A DNA stretch of 64,000 nt from Copromyces sp. CBS 386.78 (Eukaryota > Ascomycota > Sordariomycetes > Sordariales > Sordariaceae). Shown here piece by piece: positions 42,641 to 55,500 of this stretch. Below the pieces are notes generated by a model. That model did no database searches and was not told where the DNA came from. It saw nothing but the letters and a program-made list of their open reading frames with translations. The first letter of the stretch is position 1; the number at the start of each line of letters is the position of its first letter. Made by a program: the position numbers and the translations under genes. The stretch spans positions 186,001 through 250,000 of the forward strand of contig MU839133.1 of the NCBI GenBank assembly GCA_030685235.1, written 5' to 3'.

Positions 42641-44875
42641 TGTCAGGATGGTAGAGGTAGGTAGGTCGAGGTGACTACGGACAGGGCAAGCACGTAGGGA
42701 AGCTAAGTTAGGGGGGAGAGTAAGAGATGAATTGAAACCTAATTTTTCTACTCTAGAGCTAACGGAAATAGCTATTTATAGTATTACTCCTTTAATTTTG
42801 TAGTAGCTGAGGCCGGAGCGGTACTACCGTTGTCCGACGCTACAATATAGCGCTAATTAGAATAATTCGCTACCTTCCAATATTTTATTCCGAACTTTTA
42901 CGAAGCTAGTTAATTGATAGGTCCTTAGCGATTTAATACGAATCCCCCCCTTATAAATTTCTATCCTAGAAACTTCTATATTTAAACCCTTAATCCGGCG
43001 ATCTTTTTCTTATAGTTGAATCTTCTATTTATAACCCGTTTTTATCCTTCCCCCGAAGTAGCTTATTACTAATATTATTAGCCGGCGCTTATAATTATAC
43101 CGGTTTTTTTCTACCTCTGAACGCTATACCTTCTTTTTTATTATAATATTGCCACCTTTAATTTTAAAGGCTTACCCCTTATTAATCCTTCTTCCTCTTA
43201 TCCCGCTTATTTATTTTGTTTTCGACCCGCCTTTTTGCTTTATTTTTTAATTTCTATCATTTTATTTCCTTCTCCCCGTTTCCTTATTTTTTATTATCGT
43301 CCAATCCTTTTTATTTTAACTTTTAGCCTCGCCCTTTATCTACCTTTTTGCTTTATCTTCTATCCTTTATCGTCTTATTTTCTTATTTATATTTCCTTAC
43401 GTACCCTTTTAATTATTTGGTTTGTTTTTAGCCTTACTTCGAATTCCTTTAATTATACCCTCTTAATTCTTCTATAAGAATTTATCCTCCTTCCCCTTTT
43501 TTTTCCCTTCCTCTTTTCTCTTTTTTATATACGTTATTAATTAGTATATTATTATTAATAATATAATTACCCTTTCTATTACCTACCGGTAACTTTTCTA
43601 TACTTATTAGTTCGCTACTTTCTATATTAATACTAAATAAGTCTTCCCCTTTATTTATCTTATTAATCCTATTCTTACTTTTCGTTTAATAATATCCGTA
43701 AAACCCTTTATACTTAATTTATTTAGAATATTATAGACGCTATAGTAGTCCTACCCTTCGGTACCCCTATTATTATTATAATAGAAGTAGTAGTTAAATA
43801 TATTTGCGTTCCGATTTATAAGTTCCCTTTTTTATTTTACAATCTTCTAATTTCTAATCCTAATCCCTTTTTTCTTTTATTTTTCTAATTGACCGTCTTA
43901 CGTAGTATTTGAATTACTATTAAACTAACGTTAGTAATCGTTTTTGCGACTTCCCTCCTATATTTTACAATTTAGTCTATACTTTTTAGGAATCGGCGTA
44001 TATTATTATTAAATTTAATATAGTTATTCTCGTTAGTATTATAATTATTAAAATCCTTCGTCGCTATACTATTAAATTTTATATTAATATTTATATTCTT
44101 TATAAATAGCTTTACGTCTTCCTTTAAGAATTTAGCGAATTAATTAATTATAAGGTAATTTAATATATTTAATATAGGTTCCGTAATATTAACCCTAATT
44201 AAATAGCCCCTTAAGTAGTAAGCACTTTTAATCTTAATTTCCTTAACGCTACCCCTATTACTAACCCCGCCCTTATTACCGATATATTTAAATTCTCTAC
44301 GGCTAGTACATTTACGCTTACCTTCGATAATATCCTTTAATTTATATTAGCCGTTTATACGGACGTCCGCCGTTTACTACTTCCAATTACTTCTCCTTAA
44401 CTTTATATTAATAATATTTTAATTTTTATTAGTACCCTTACAATTAGAAATTATAACGCCGCTACTATTATTAAACTAATAGTAATTAATAATTATAGAG
44501 AAATTTAAATACGAAAATTATCAATAGGCGTAATAGTTATACATAGTAGGGGTATAATTTCTAAAGTAATAAGTTCGACTCTTATATTGACGTTTATATT
44601 ATTAATTCTTCTTTTCGGTAATCTAACCCTTTTTTAAAAGGGGAAGGGGAATAAATATAATTAAATAGAAAAAGGTTAAGGATAAGATTATCGGCGTACC
44701 TTTATACCTCCTAATTTATTACCTTCCCTAATTTTCTTTTATTACTATAGCTTTTAAAATAGCGGGTTCGGGTACGCTACTATCTTTTTCAGTTCGCCGG
44801 CTCTAACTTTCTTTAATATATCCTTTTAATTCCCCAATTCTTTTTATTCCCCCTATAACCCTAATATCTTGCGGC

Positions 44876-45060
44876 TTTACAGCTTACGTCTTCTATAGCT
44901 TACATCTTTTGCGACTTACGTTTTTTTTGCGGCAAATATCTTTTACAGTTTACGTCTCTTACGGCTTACTCCTTCTACAATTTACGTTTTAACGGCTTAT
45001 ATCTTTTATAATTTATATCTTTTATAATTTACATTTTTTTATAATCTATATCCCTTATCT
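44876..45060. repeat. Degenerate short tandem repeat (about 17-18 bp unit)
   Basis: A ladder of units like CTTTTACGGCTTACGT repeats about ten times with variation (GGCTTTACAGCTTACGTCTT, CTATAGCTTACATCTTTT and so on). It lies in the 3' part of the gypsy relic; on the minus strand it would have coded a charged hexapeptide-like repeat. RIP-type C-to-T changes add to the variation. Confidence 0.55.
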
Positions 45061-46707
45061 AAATATTTCTTTTTAATAGCGGCGATAGCGGTTATATTCT
45101 TACTATTTACTTGATTAATCCTTATTACCCTAATTTTTAAGCCTCCCTTCGAATGTCTCCGCTATTATTTCTACTCATTATATTCTACTAATAATTCCGG
45201 GTAATTTAAATTTTTTCGTAGTATTTATTCGTTTTTATTTTCCGAATACCCTTTCTATTTTATTTAGAATTACTAATTCTTTCCTAAACTAATATATTTT
45301 ATAATCTTTTTAATTTTATACTATTCTTTATTTCCTTTAATATTTACTATTTCGCCCTAGGGTATTACTATTATTAAATTACCGTAGTATAACTCTAGTA
45401 AAGCGATTGAAAATATTAAGTAGATATAATAATAATTAGGGAAGTTTAGGCAATATATTATCTTTTTATCGCTAATTACTTTAATAATATAGAAAGGCCC
45501 TAAGAATTTATCCGATAATTTCCGATTTAAATACTTCTATTTAATATTTTTAACGTTAATCAAAATTTAATTTCTTATTTCGAATTCTTTAACTATATAC
45601 AATTTATTATATTACTTTATATACCCCTTATTAACCCCCTTTAGCGCTTCGATAACGTTAGTACGACTCTAAATAAATTCTTTAATACAATCGGTAATAG
45701 CGTTAAATAATACGTTTCTTCGGCCTCTCTTTAAATTAACTAGCCTTCGTAAATAATACCCGAATAGTAATTTAGATAGGGATTTTGCAATAATAATATA
45801 AAAATAATTATTGTACGTCTACTACGCTAATACTAATTTCTCTACCCAATTACTTTACTCTAAATTATAAAAAATACGAAGATAAAATTCGAAGTTTTAA
45901 TTCTAGCGTTCGGTCTAGCCGTCCGTCTAGGGGTACTATGCAATACTAAGGCGGCGCTAAATCTCCAAGAATTCGCAATAAGTCTTTTAGAAAAGGTTTA
46001 TAAAAAGACTGCCCCGGTCGGATATAATAGAATCAAGTAAATTAAATTATTAAAAAACGTACTACTAGAAAATATAAGCGAACTATTTAGTATTAATAAT
46101 TTTCTATATTAAAATATAGAAGGCGAATTTAATAAACCGGTCTATAATAATTAAAATGGCGTTATAAATTTAATTTAATATAAAATTGTATAACGGTAAT
46201 AGTTTAATAATAAAATTGTAGGAAATATTTTACTAAAGGACGGTAAGAACGGGTAAAAATATTAAAAATTTATAAAATTAATAGTTTTATAGCTTCGTTT
46301 TTTAATAAATTAAGTATTAGCGTACGTATATTTCGATATTAATAGCGATAGTCAGTTAATAATAGAATTAACTAATCTTCTTAAGGGTTTTCTATTATTT
46401 TAAATAGCCGGTAGTAGTATTATTATAGTAAGTATATAAAAATTCTATACGTAGGCGCTTTAAGACGTAAATCTAATAATTGTAACGTAAAATTCTATTT
46501 TCCCCTATTTTTTAATTTTCTATTCTACGCCCTTTCTTTAATTCTTTCTACATTTCTTCTAAAATGAACGGATCTTCCTTTTATACTTTTATTATTTATT
46601 AGTTTAATAGTGGTAATAGCTCTTCCTCTTTTTTTACTTTTATAATAATAGCGTACGCGCTTATTTGCCTAATAATAGTACTATTCGTCCTCCTTTTCTT
46701 AATAGCG

Positions 46708-47278
46708 GTATCTTCGGGCATTTGATAGGGCGGCACCAGCCTTTGGATAGAGAGGCCCCAATCCTTATTCAGGCCCCAATCGGGTTAGGGTTATACGTGT
46801 ACATGTACTTTTCGAGCTGTTTATTTCAATTGGACCGTTATGATACATCAACCTTTCGTAAAAGACAGTACCAAGCCCAGCCAACCAGTGGATCCCCTAT
46901 TGTAACAGTACCAAGCCTAGCCAACCAATGGATGCCCCATCGTGACAGTGCCAAGCCCAGCCAACCAGTGGATCCCCCATTCACCAGCCTGCGCACAACC
47001 CCTATCTTTAGAGTTTAGACTTAGCCATTTCGAACCTTCTTTCAAATCCTTGATGTTTTTTCAAAAAAGGGGCACATCTGGTGATGTTTTGGCTAGTGTT
47101 TACCTCCACGGTCCGTGCGCAGGAGGTTTGAGTGTATGTGTAACACTTTCGAAATTACCATGTAAATAATAAATTACTGCAAAGTTTCACGCCAAGACCT
47201 GTAATATTGGGGCCTGAATAAGGATTGGGGCCTCTCTATCCAAAGGCTGGTGCCGCCCCATCAAATGCCGTATCTTCG
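46708..47278. mobile_element. Non-autonomous MULE-type element, 553 bp, with 9-bp target duplication
   Basis: The element proper is 46717-47269. Its ends are inverted repeats of about 63 bp beginning GGCATTTGAT, identical but for one base in the GGCATTTGATAGGG/GGCATTTGATGGGG part. The host sequence GTATCTTCG directly precedes (46708-46716) and follows it (47270-47278): a perfect 9-bp target duplication, the Mutator-superfamily hallmark. The interior contains a threefold 40-bp tandem repeat (46864-46983) and no transposase. It is inserted in the gypsy relic and retains normal CA/TG content, so it arrived after that host was RIP-mutated, or was too short to be a RIP target. Its left 270 bp match the element starting at 58203. 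Confidence 0.88.
46864..46983. repeat. Three 40-bp tandem units in the MULE-type element
   Basis: Units start with ACAGTACCAAGCCCAGCCAA at about 46864, 46904 and 46944 and differ at a few bases. The related copy near 58350 has a single unit, so the array expanded in this copy or its lineage. Confidence 0.8.
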
Positions 47279-47704
47279 TCCGCGAATTTTACCTTTTTTT
47301 TCGACGTTTCTTCAAGTTCGCTCTCGTTAGTATATTCTCTACACTTCCTTCTTTTCTACTCCCGAATATCGTTTTCCTATTTTAATCCCTGTATTAATTT
47401 GTCTTTTCCGCCGTCTTCGTTCTATTCCCTCTGTTTTATTACTACCTTTTATATTTCCTTCCCGACTAATAATACCCTCCTAACGTCTCTTTTAAATATA
47501 GAACCCTCCTTTATTGTTCTACCCTTCGCTTTTCCTTCTTCGAATACCTTTAATAACGGATAGCTATCTTCCAATACGTTTACTACTTTATACAATTACA
47601 ATTTCTTCGATAACCCGTCTACCGGATTTAATTTCCCTACCCGGTATTTAATATTAAAATTATACGCCGCTAATTCTAACGCTTAACGACTTTACCTTAT
47701 ATTA

Positions 47705-47900
47705 ATTTTATTTACTAAAGCGGTAAGTAAGCACCACCACAAATAGAATCGAAATAGAGCAGGCGCGATTTATTTGCGACCGAAAGGAGTTGGCGGTTTT
47801 TATCCGACGGCGCTTATCGCCGTACAATTTCCTCTAGAGAACCAGGAGAAGTACCCCATACCAATAAGGCGCTATAAATAAGTAGCATAGGGAATAAGAC
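47705..47900 (+). mobile_element. LINE 3' end fragment, lightly mutated (+ orientation)
   Basis: A fragment of about 190 bp that is the reverse complement of 49558-49745 and 62275-62465. It keeps CA where the long copies have TA, for example ACCAGGAGAAG against ATTAGGAGAAG and CCCATACCAATAAGG against CCTATACTAATAAGG. It ends with CTATAAATAAGTAGCATAGGG, the shared 3' terminus. Confidence 0.65.
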
Positions 47901-48930
47901 TATTATTATCATTTAGGATTTAAATTTCTATTTTGGAAGGGATTGGGTAGTAGCGACGTTTAAGAATTTTTAAAAATTAGTAACCGTTTATTCTACTTAT
48001 TCCCCTATTTTTATTATAAGAATGTTAGAATACTAATAGGGTTCGCCTATCTTAAAATTAATAGGTAGGCGGTTATTGTAAAGCTATTAAATAACTATCG
48101 GGAATTTTAATTTTTTTTATCCCGATTAGGATTTTAAATTGAGAATTAATTTGGGCGCTAAGAGGTTGCTTACGTAAATACGACGCTAGGGGATAAATTT
48201 ATTAATTTTACGAAGAGAATTAAGAAAGTTTAGAAATATAATTTAAAGAGAAAAAAATAGAACGATCGATTACGTATAGATTTTTGTTAGTATTAATATA
48301 TAATATTAAAGAGCGTAACAATATAAATAAACCGGTTCGGATTATTACTTTTAAGAAGTTTAGGTTTACGTAAGATAACGAAGTAGGAAAGTAGAAGAGG
48401 AAGGAGGATATAATTAGAATCTTATAAATATAGAGAAGGTTAGGGAGGTAGTAATAAAAAAAATTCCGATTCCAGAACGGATAGAAACGATAGAAAATAT
48501 TAAATTAGATTTTAACCAGTTTAATAGAAAATTAACGAATATCGTAGAAGAATTTATTTTCTATTGGAAGAAGAATCGAGGGAAACGAATAGACTAATAG
48601 AATTTAAAATATAAAGAAGTAACAAAAAATGTACGAAGGAAATAGTAGGCTTAATTTAGTAATTGAATATTTCATTAGTAGACGGAATATATAGAGGCGG
48701 CGATAAAGAAGCGATAATTAATTTCAAAGGTATAAATAGCGGTATAATATAATTATATTAATAATACTTCGAAGGATCCTAATTAATTATAATTATTAGA
48801 ATGTTGGGTCCGACTCCGAAATTACTACCCGGCGGATCTACTAAAATTCTTAACTTTTAAATATAATAAAGTAATAAGAAAGGAAAAATAATATAGTCTT
48901 ATTCCTTAGCTATATCTAAATACAGCGCTA
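47901..48930. other. RIP-mutated unassigned segment with coding-like stretch
   Basis: AT-rich DNA. On the + strand about 48480-48880 reads, with stops as Gln, as a helical protein-like stretch (IENIKLDFNQFNRKLTNIVE). It may be a Gag or LINE-encoded fragment; I do not recognise it. Confidence 0.3.
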
Positions 48931-49556
48931 ATCTGGCATGAGGTCCTTCTCTTCGTTTTCGGTAGGCGAAACTTTGCGACGATAAGCGCCGCTGGATTAA
49001 AACCCCCGCTACGTAAGGCTGCGATTAAATTGCGACCGCTCCTTCCAATTTCTAGCTATTGCAGTATATACCTTACCGCTCTAGCGAATAATTTGCTCTT
49101 AATCCTATTATTAGAATATTTAAAGTACCGTTCCTTCCTCTTTCCCTCGTTTTTTTATTTCTACTTATATTATTCCTATTTGCAATTTATCTTATTTTAC
49201 TATTTCTCCCAACGAAAATACTAAATTTAAATGTTCTACTTCGTATTATATTCGTATAAAGGCTTCTCTTTTTATTTATTTAAACTTCTTATTTTCTTCT
49301 AAATTCCTAAATTCCTTCTTTCCTTCGTTGCGTTAACCATTTTCTACGATAGCTTCCCTTACTTTTACGACGATTTCGGCTTTTTTATTAACGTTTATTC
49401 TTTTAAACCCTTTAATTTCTTTTCCCCGTCCTTAGATTTCATAACTTCCCCCGCCGCCTCCCCTATTATTCTTATTACTATAGAATTAATTATTCTTTTA
49501 CCCAATATTTTATACTATAACCCCTCTTTTTTTTTCAAATAATAATAATAGTTTTA
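48931..49556 (-). mobile_element. Diverged LINE 3' fragment
   Basis: The motif GGCGAAACTTTGCGACGATAAG and following bases (48965-49120) are a more diverged relative of the LINE 3' end at 49605-49750 (GAGGAAACTATACGGCGATAAG). Orientation is the same (3' end at the low coordinate). No frame survives. Confidence 0.45.
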
Positions 49557-52500
49557 TTCCCTATATTATTTATTTATAGCGCCTTATTAGTATAGGGTAC
49601 TTCTCCTAATTCTCTAGAGGAAACTATACGGCGATAAGCGCCGTCGGATAAAAATTATTAACTCCTTTCGGTTGCGAATGAATCGCGCCTACTCTATTTC
49701 AATTCTATTTATAGCGGTACTTACCTACCGCTTTAGTAAATAAGTTACTTTTTTTCTACTGCCTTCGATCTAATATTAGAATAATCGAAATACCGCTCTC
49801 GTATACCGTTCCTTCCTCCTAGACCGCTTATAGCAATCGTCCTTTCCCTATCGTTTACCCTTATTTTTACTTCGTTACTATCCTTTAAATTCCTACGACT
49901 CTACTAAAATTTATATAAGCGTAAAGGCCCCTCCTTTCCTTTTATATAAGAACTCCTCCCCGCCGCTATCTTTCGAATTTTCCCTTCTTCTTTATTTAAT
50001 TAATTTTTAAAATAGCGTCTTCTTTTATTAATTATATTCCTAACTATCCTTCTAACTATATATTTAACCCCTTAAGCTTCGCGATTCGTATTAATTGTAG
50101 TATTGTTAAGCGTAATATTAATTTCGTCCGTATAATAGATTCCCTATCCTTTAAATTCGTCCGTTCCTTTACGCTCCCCTCTTCTTTAGCGCCCGAATTC
50201 TAAGCTTTTATCCGGGTATTAATTTTTAACCCCATTTTCAACCTTCTTCCCAATTAATAAATCCTTTTTATTTTTATATTTATTTCCCCTTCTCCCTATT
50301 AACTATATTAATTAGCGTCGTCCGCTATATTCTTTACTTCTATTATAATTTAAAATTTATTAATTATATTTATAATACCCTATTCTTTAATATAATTATA
50401 TTCCGTACGCTCTTTATAAAATATATTTATTATATTAATATTAAGAATAAATTTCCTTCTATAGTTTTCTTTTCGTTTTCTTTTCTAACGTTCTTTAAAA
50501 CGCCGGTAAATAGAATACTATTTATCTTATTACTAATACAAAATATATATTAAATATTCCGTTAGGTTATTATAATAAATATAATACTATTTAAATTATA
50601 ATTATTATTTTATCCCGCTCTTAAAATAATATTAGTCTCCTAATTCGTTATTTCCGTAGCGTTTGTATCGATTTCTTTAAGGACGTACGTAAGCGCTTAA
50701 CCGTAGACAATCTCCTATACAACTTTAATATCCTTCTTTATTATTGGAATATAAAGGTCGAGGATTATTAATATAAGGGATATCGCGAAATATTCTTAGT
50801 TAATTATCCTACTACTCTTATTTTCGGCTCTAGTAAAGGAAGTATTAGTATTAATTCCCCGATAATAATTAATAGCCCTACCGGTCCCCCTCTAATTAAT
50901 AAAAATTAAATTTAATAGCGTTATAAAATTATTAAAAATTAAAAATTAATATTTAATATACTCTATAAACGCTTCGCCTACGAAGAATATTAATTAATTA
51001 TTTCGGTACCGCTTTTATAATTAGGTAATTATTATAATTAATATAATTTAATTCCTCCTCCTCTTATTTCTCCCGTACTTTCTTATTCTAATATTATAAT
51101 CGAACGTATTTATAAATACTACGCAAATTCATCGCGCTACTCTCTTTCTAATTCGATTACTAAATAATATTTATTTAATTTACTAAATTATAATATTTAT
51201 AAAAGGATTCTCTTAATTCGGGTTCCGTCGTTTAAATAAATTTAGAATTCTTTTTTCGTTTATAGCTAGTTGGCTACTATTATTTAATAGTCGGCTATTC
51301 GTAAATAATTTAGGATAATATATATAAAAGTTTCTTTACCTATATTATAAGAATAAATTAATATTATAATATCCGGAACCTTCTTCCGGAAGAGGAAGGA
51401 CCGGAAACTTATAATTTCCATCCTTATTTAAATAAGAAGGGAATTCTTCGCTTTAAATAATAAGTATTATTTATTATCGTCTTCTAATTATTAGGCTTTT
51501 TTCTTTTTTCGTTTCGTACTAATTATATACTATTTTATAATATTATTATTAAATTTCGGGTTGAAGTTAGCGATAATAAATTCGTACTATCGGCCTAATT
51601 TAATTATTACTATTATTAATTAATAATTATAATACGATACTTATTCTCTTATTATTATTTCTTTTAATTATTCCTTATAGTCTATAGCGGTTAGTTCTAA
51701 TATTTATAATAGGGGTAGTAGCGCCCCTATTACTAGGGGCGGACTTACTACGATCGCTAGAAGTTTCTCCGTTAATACCTATTCTTTAGCTTACTTAATT
51801 TTAGTAATATTATTTTTTAATTTATCGGCGGGTAGCCGACTTTTTACCCTCCTTATTTAAATATAATTAATTATTTAAATTATAATCCTTCGGATAAACC
51901 TTATTTAATTCGTACGGGTAAATCTTTCTTCGAAAATTTTAACCCGTTTATTAAAATAGAAGTCGAATAGTAAATAAAGGGTTTCCGTCTTTAAATTCCT
52001 TATTAACGTAATTTTATACGCCCCAGCAATAATTTTCAAATATTTAATTTAATATTTAACTAATTTAATCGTTATCCCTCGTAATTTACTATAAATTTCG
52101 GTCGGTTAATAGAAGGTTAATACTTTATATATAATCGTACTCCGAATATACTTAATATAAATTTCCTTCGCTCGTATAAAAAAATAACTTTAAATTTTCG
52201 CCGTTAATCGTATTAATACATTCGTCTATATAATTTTTTTTTTTTTACTACTTCTACGTATATTCAATAATTAAATTTCTAATTTAATTAAACCCTAAAG
52301 AATTTAATTAATTCTATTAATTTAAATATAACTCCTCCGATTTAGAGAATTTCCGTTTTTAATTCCTTCATCTATATAAAATATATAAATTCCGTTTTCT
52401 TTATTTCGAACTTTATCCCTCTTTTGATTACCTAATTTAAATAAATATCCTATATTATTTAGAACGTCCGATAATTTTCTTTAATAATTTTAATTACCGT

Positions 52501-55500
52501 AATAATATTAATATTATCGGCGAAGCTAACGGTAATTATATTTTAAATAATAGTTAATTTATAGTATAATAAAGTAATAAAAAGAATAAAAAGGATTAGT
52601 AAAAAGGGGGAGCCTTATAATACGCCTACTACGATATTATAAAGTTAAGAAGTTTTATTATCGAAGAAAAGAAAACCTTTTCTTCCGGTAACAAAGTTAT
52701 TAACCTATTAAAAAATCTATTTCGGGAATTATATTTCTTATAATATATATAAGAATTACCTATAATTAATTCTATTAAATACGCCCTTTAAATCGAAAAG
52801 TATAAAAGACGTTACGGCCTTAAATTCTTATATTATATAAACCGCATTAGTAATTACTCGGACGGCAAACTTAATTAAACAATTTACCCGGTTATTTATT
52901 TAGCTTTCCGGGAAGAGGTTATATTCTTTTACTATTTATATTAACCTCTTAACTATAAAGGTTTCGAAGATTTTTCCAATATTATTTAGAAGCAATATAA
53001 ATTACTATACCCCCACTAATTTTATTATTTAGTACTTTTTCCAAATTTTTTAAAAATAATTACTTTTATATTTTTAAACCGTTAGGGGAAATATCCGAAC
53101 CGGAGGCTCGCTATAGCGAAAGCTGCTATTACCTACTTAAATAATTCCCCGTATATTTTTAGAAACTTATTTAAAAACTAGTCGATACCTAATACCTTAT
53201 TAAACACTATCTTCGAAAAGATTTCCCGAATATCCTCTTCAATAACTAAATTATTAATAAATATTAAAATATCGCCGTCTAATAATTAAATCTAATTTAA
53301 TAAATAGCCTATCGGAACCTCTACTTTCGAAAAGAAATAATCGGCAAAAATATTTACCTTACTACTATAATCTTCAACTTCGTTCGCCCACTCGTTTTAT
53401 TTAAAGGGTAATAATTTTAACAGATTTACTAAATAATAGTTTCGTATTTTAATCTACTTCTCTAATAATTAAAATTTATTTAAATCTTTTAACGCGCTTA
53501 TAATATAATTATACTACCTCGTTTTCTAAATTTTCGTAATAAATTTCTTCTTTTTTATCGCCGCCTCTATAAATTCTTTTTAATTTAAAAGCGTTTAATT
53601 CCTAAATTAAACCTACTATTTCCGCCGTACTTCTTTCATTATTATTTTATATTCTAAATTCTACTAATCTATTTATTTTCTCCGACCTTTTTTTTAATAT
53701 AGGACGAATTCTTTTATAATACTAACGAATTTACCGTCGAATTTATTAAATCTTAATTCGAATTCCTCTACCGTTTTAATCCCTTCTAGGATTAATATTC
53801 TTTTTTCCGCTATTTCCTATATTTTTTCTATATTTATTAAATTTTAATTAAACTTTTCTTCTACTTCCGCTTTCTTATTTCTTTTTCCTACTTAAATTTA
53901 AATTTTTTAAGGATAATAGTCCGAACCTATTTACCCGTATCGTTATACTCCTTAATATTCGGCTTTAATACCCTATAAAATTTATATATAATCGATTATT
54001 CTATTTTTCTCTCTTCTAATTGTATTTCTAAATTTCGTTAATTTTCTATAGGGGGTAATAAGGCTAAACTTCTATCGCCGTACCTACGTAAACAACCTTA
54101 TAGCGCCCAAACTAATCCTATTCTCTAAATCCTAATTAGAGTAATAGAAATTATAATCCCCTACGGCTATATATTAGCTAGCCGGGGGTTTCTCTTCGAA
54201 GAATTCGAAAAGGGGAAACCCTTACTAATATTCCGGCGTACTTTAAGGGAAAATAGGGGAATAAATAAAATAAACGGTTATCGGTTCTTATAAATTCTTT
54301 AATATCGCCGCGGCCCAATCCTTCCTAACCTAGAAATCTAAATCCTTTAAATTCCACTTCTTATTTATATAAATTACCGCTCTACCCTTCTCTAAATAAT
54401 CGACACTATAATATTTACTACCCTTCGGCCGGTAAATATCCCTATTTAAATTCTTACCTAATTCTTAAATTACTACAATATTATAAATCTCCTCTTATTT
54501 AAATAGTATTTTCCCTCTCTCGTATAATTTCCCTACATTCTAATAAAATATTTTCAACTAAATTATTAATTACCCTATAAGAAACTTCTTTCTAATTTAA
54601 TAATAGGTTAAAAAAATATTATTTCTTTAAAAGTAATAATAATAGCTAAAAACGTAATAATAATAGAATTAGTACGAGTATAGTTGTTTGTACTTTAAAA
54701 GCGAATATAAACGTTTATTAAATTTATACTTATAAGTTTCAGCTAAAAACTATTTCTAATTTTCTTAAAACGGCCTCTTTTTCCTCTTCTTATAAATAAT
54801 CTCTCTAAAGTCGTAATTAAATAGGAATTAAAGGGGGCGTTAAAAATTATAACGTCCTCCTCTAGCTCTATTATTGATTCTAATACTAATTTAGCCAATC
54901 TTTTATAAATAATAAAGCCGTAAAACCTTTTAACGTAATCAATAAATACCTTTATATAGGCCGCTCTTACAAACGGGCACCTCTTTTTATTAAAGGCGAA
55001 ATACCCCAACTTCCTATATAATTTATAAAAAATTAAAGAATTATTTTTATTCGAAAAATAATTCTCTTTTCCTATATACAACCCTTCATATTTAATTTTA
55101 CTATAATAATTATAAGCGTCCTCCTAACGATAGAATTTTACTATATATCCGAAATACTAATATTTAAAATATTATTAGGCGGAAACTATAATTTAGAACG
55201 GTTCGTATACATATACGCTACTATTTTAGAGGAAAAAATTCTTTTAAAGGAAAATTATAGCCTTTATAATCGTAACTTCTATTAAAAATATTCTTCTTTC
55301 CTCCCCTTCGTATTTCTTCTAAAATTTAGCCTAAATAATTTCTACTTCTTTATTCTTCGCCCTTATTTCTTATATAATTAATTTAAATTATTTCGCGTCA
55401 ATATTAGCCTACGGGATTCCTTTAATTAAAATAGCTACAATATTTAAAAATATAATAGCTTCTTTTCTAAAGATTATTTTAATTTAAATTTAATATTTTT

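Larger units (their letters stand above)
42641..47704 (-). mobile_element. Ty3/gypsy LTR retrotransposon relic
   Basis: Minus-strand coding relics occur in gypsy Pol order. The RNase H end ALELAAYNFNIKYRVGKLNP lies at about 47570-47700. The integrase core follows at about 45640-46050: DSIISDRGSLF, then YHPQTDGQTERQN at 45905-45946 when RIP stops are read as Gln. The integrase C terminus (VKNIK...RKLSDKFLGPF and FSIALLE) is at about 45370-45590. Reverse transcriptase and Gag are not found beyond 47704, where LINE sequence begins. TGTCAGGATGG at 42641, less RIP-mutated than its surroundings, may mark an LTR edge. The element is interrupted by the 553-bp MULE-type insertion at 46717-47269. Many nonsense codons: inactive. 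Confidence 0.65.

Noticed and set aside
43235..43477. 80-aa hydrophobic open frame
   Set aside because: A consequence of T-rich RIP-mutated DNA in the gypsy relic; no independent gene evidence.
46864..46983. Regular 40-bp repeats considered as a CRISPR-like array
   Set aside because: The units are contiguous without spacers and lie inside a MULE-type element in a eukaryotic context.
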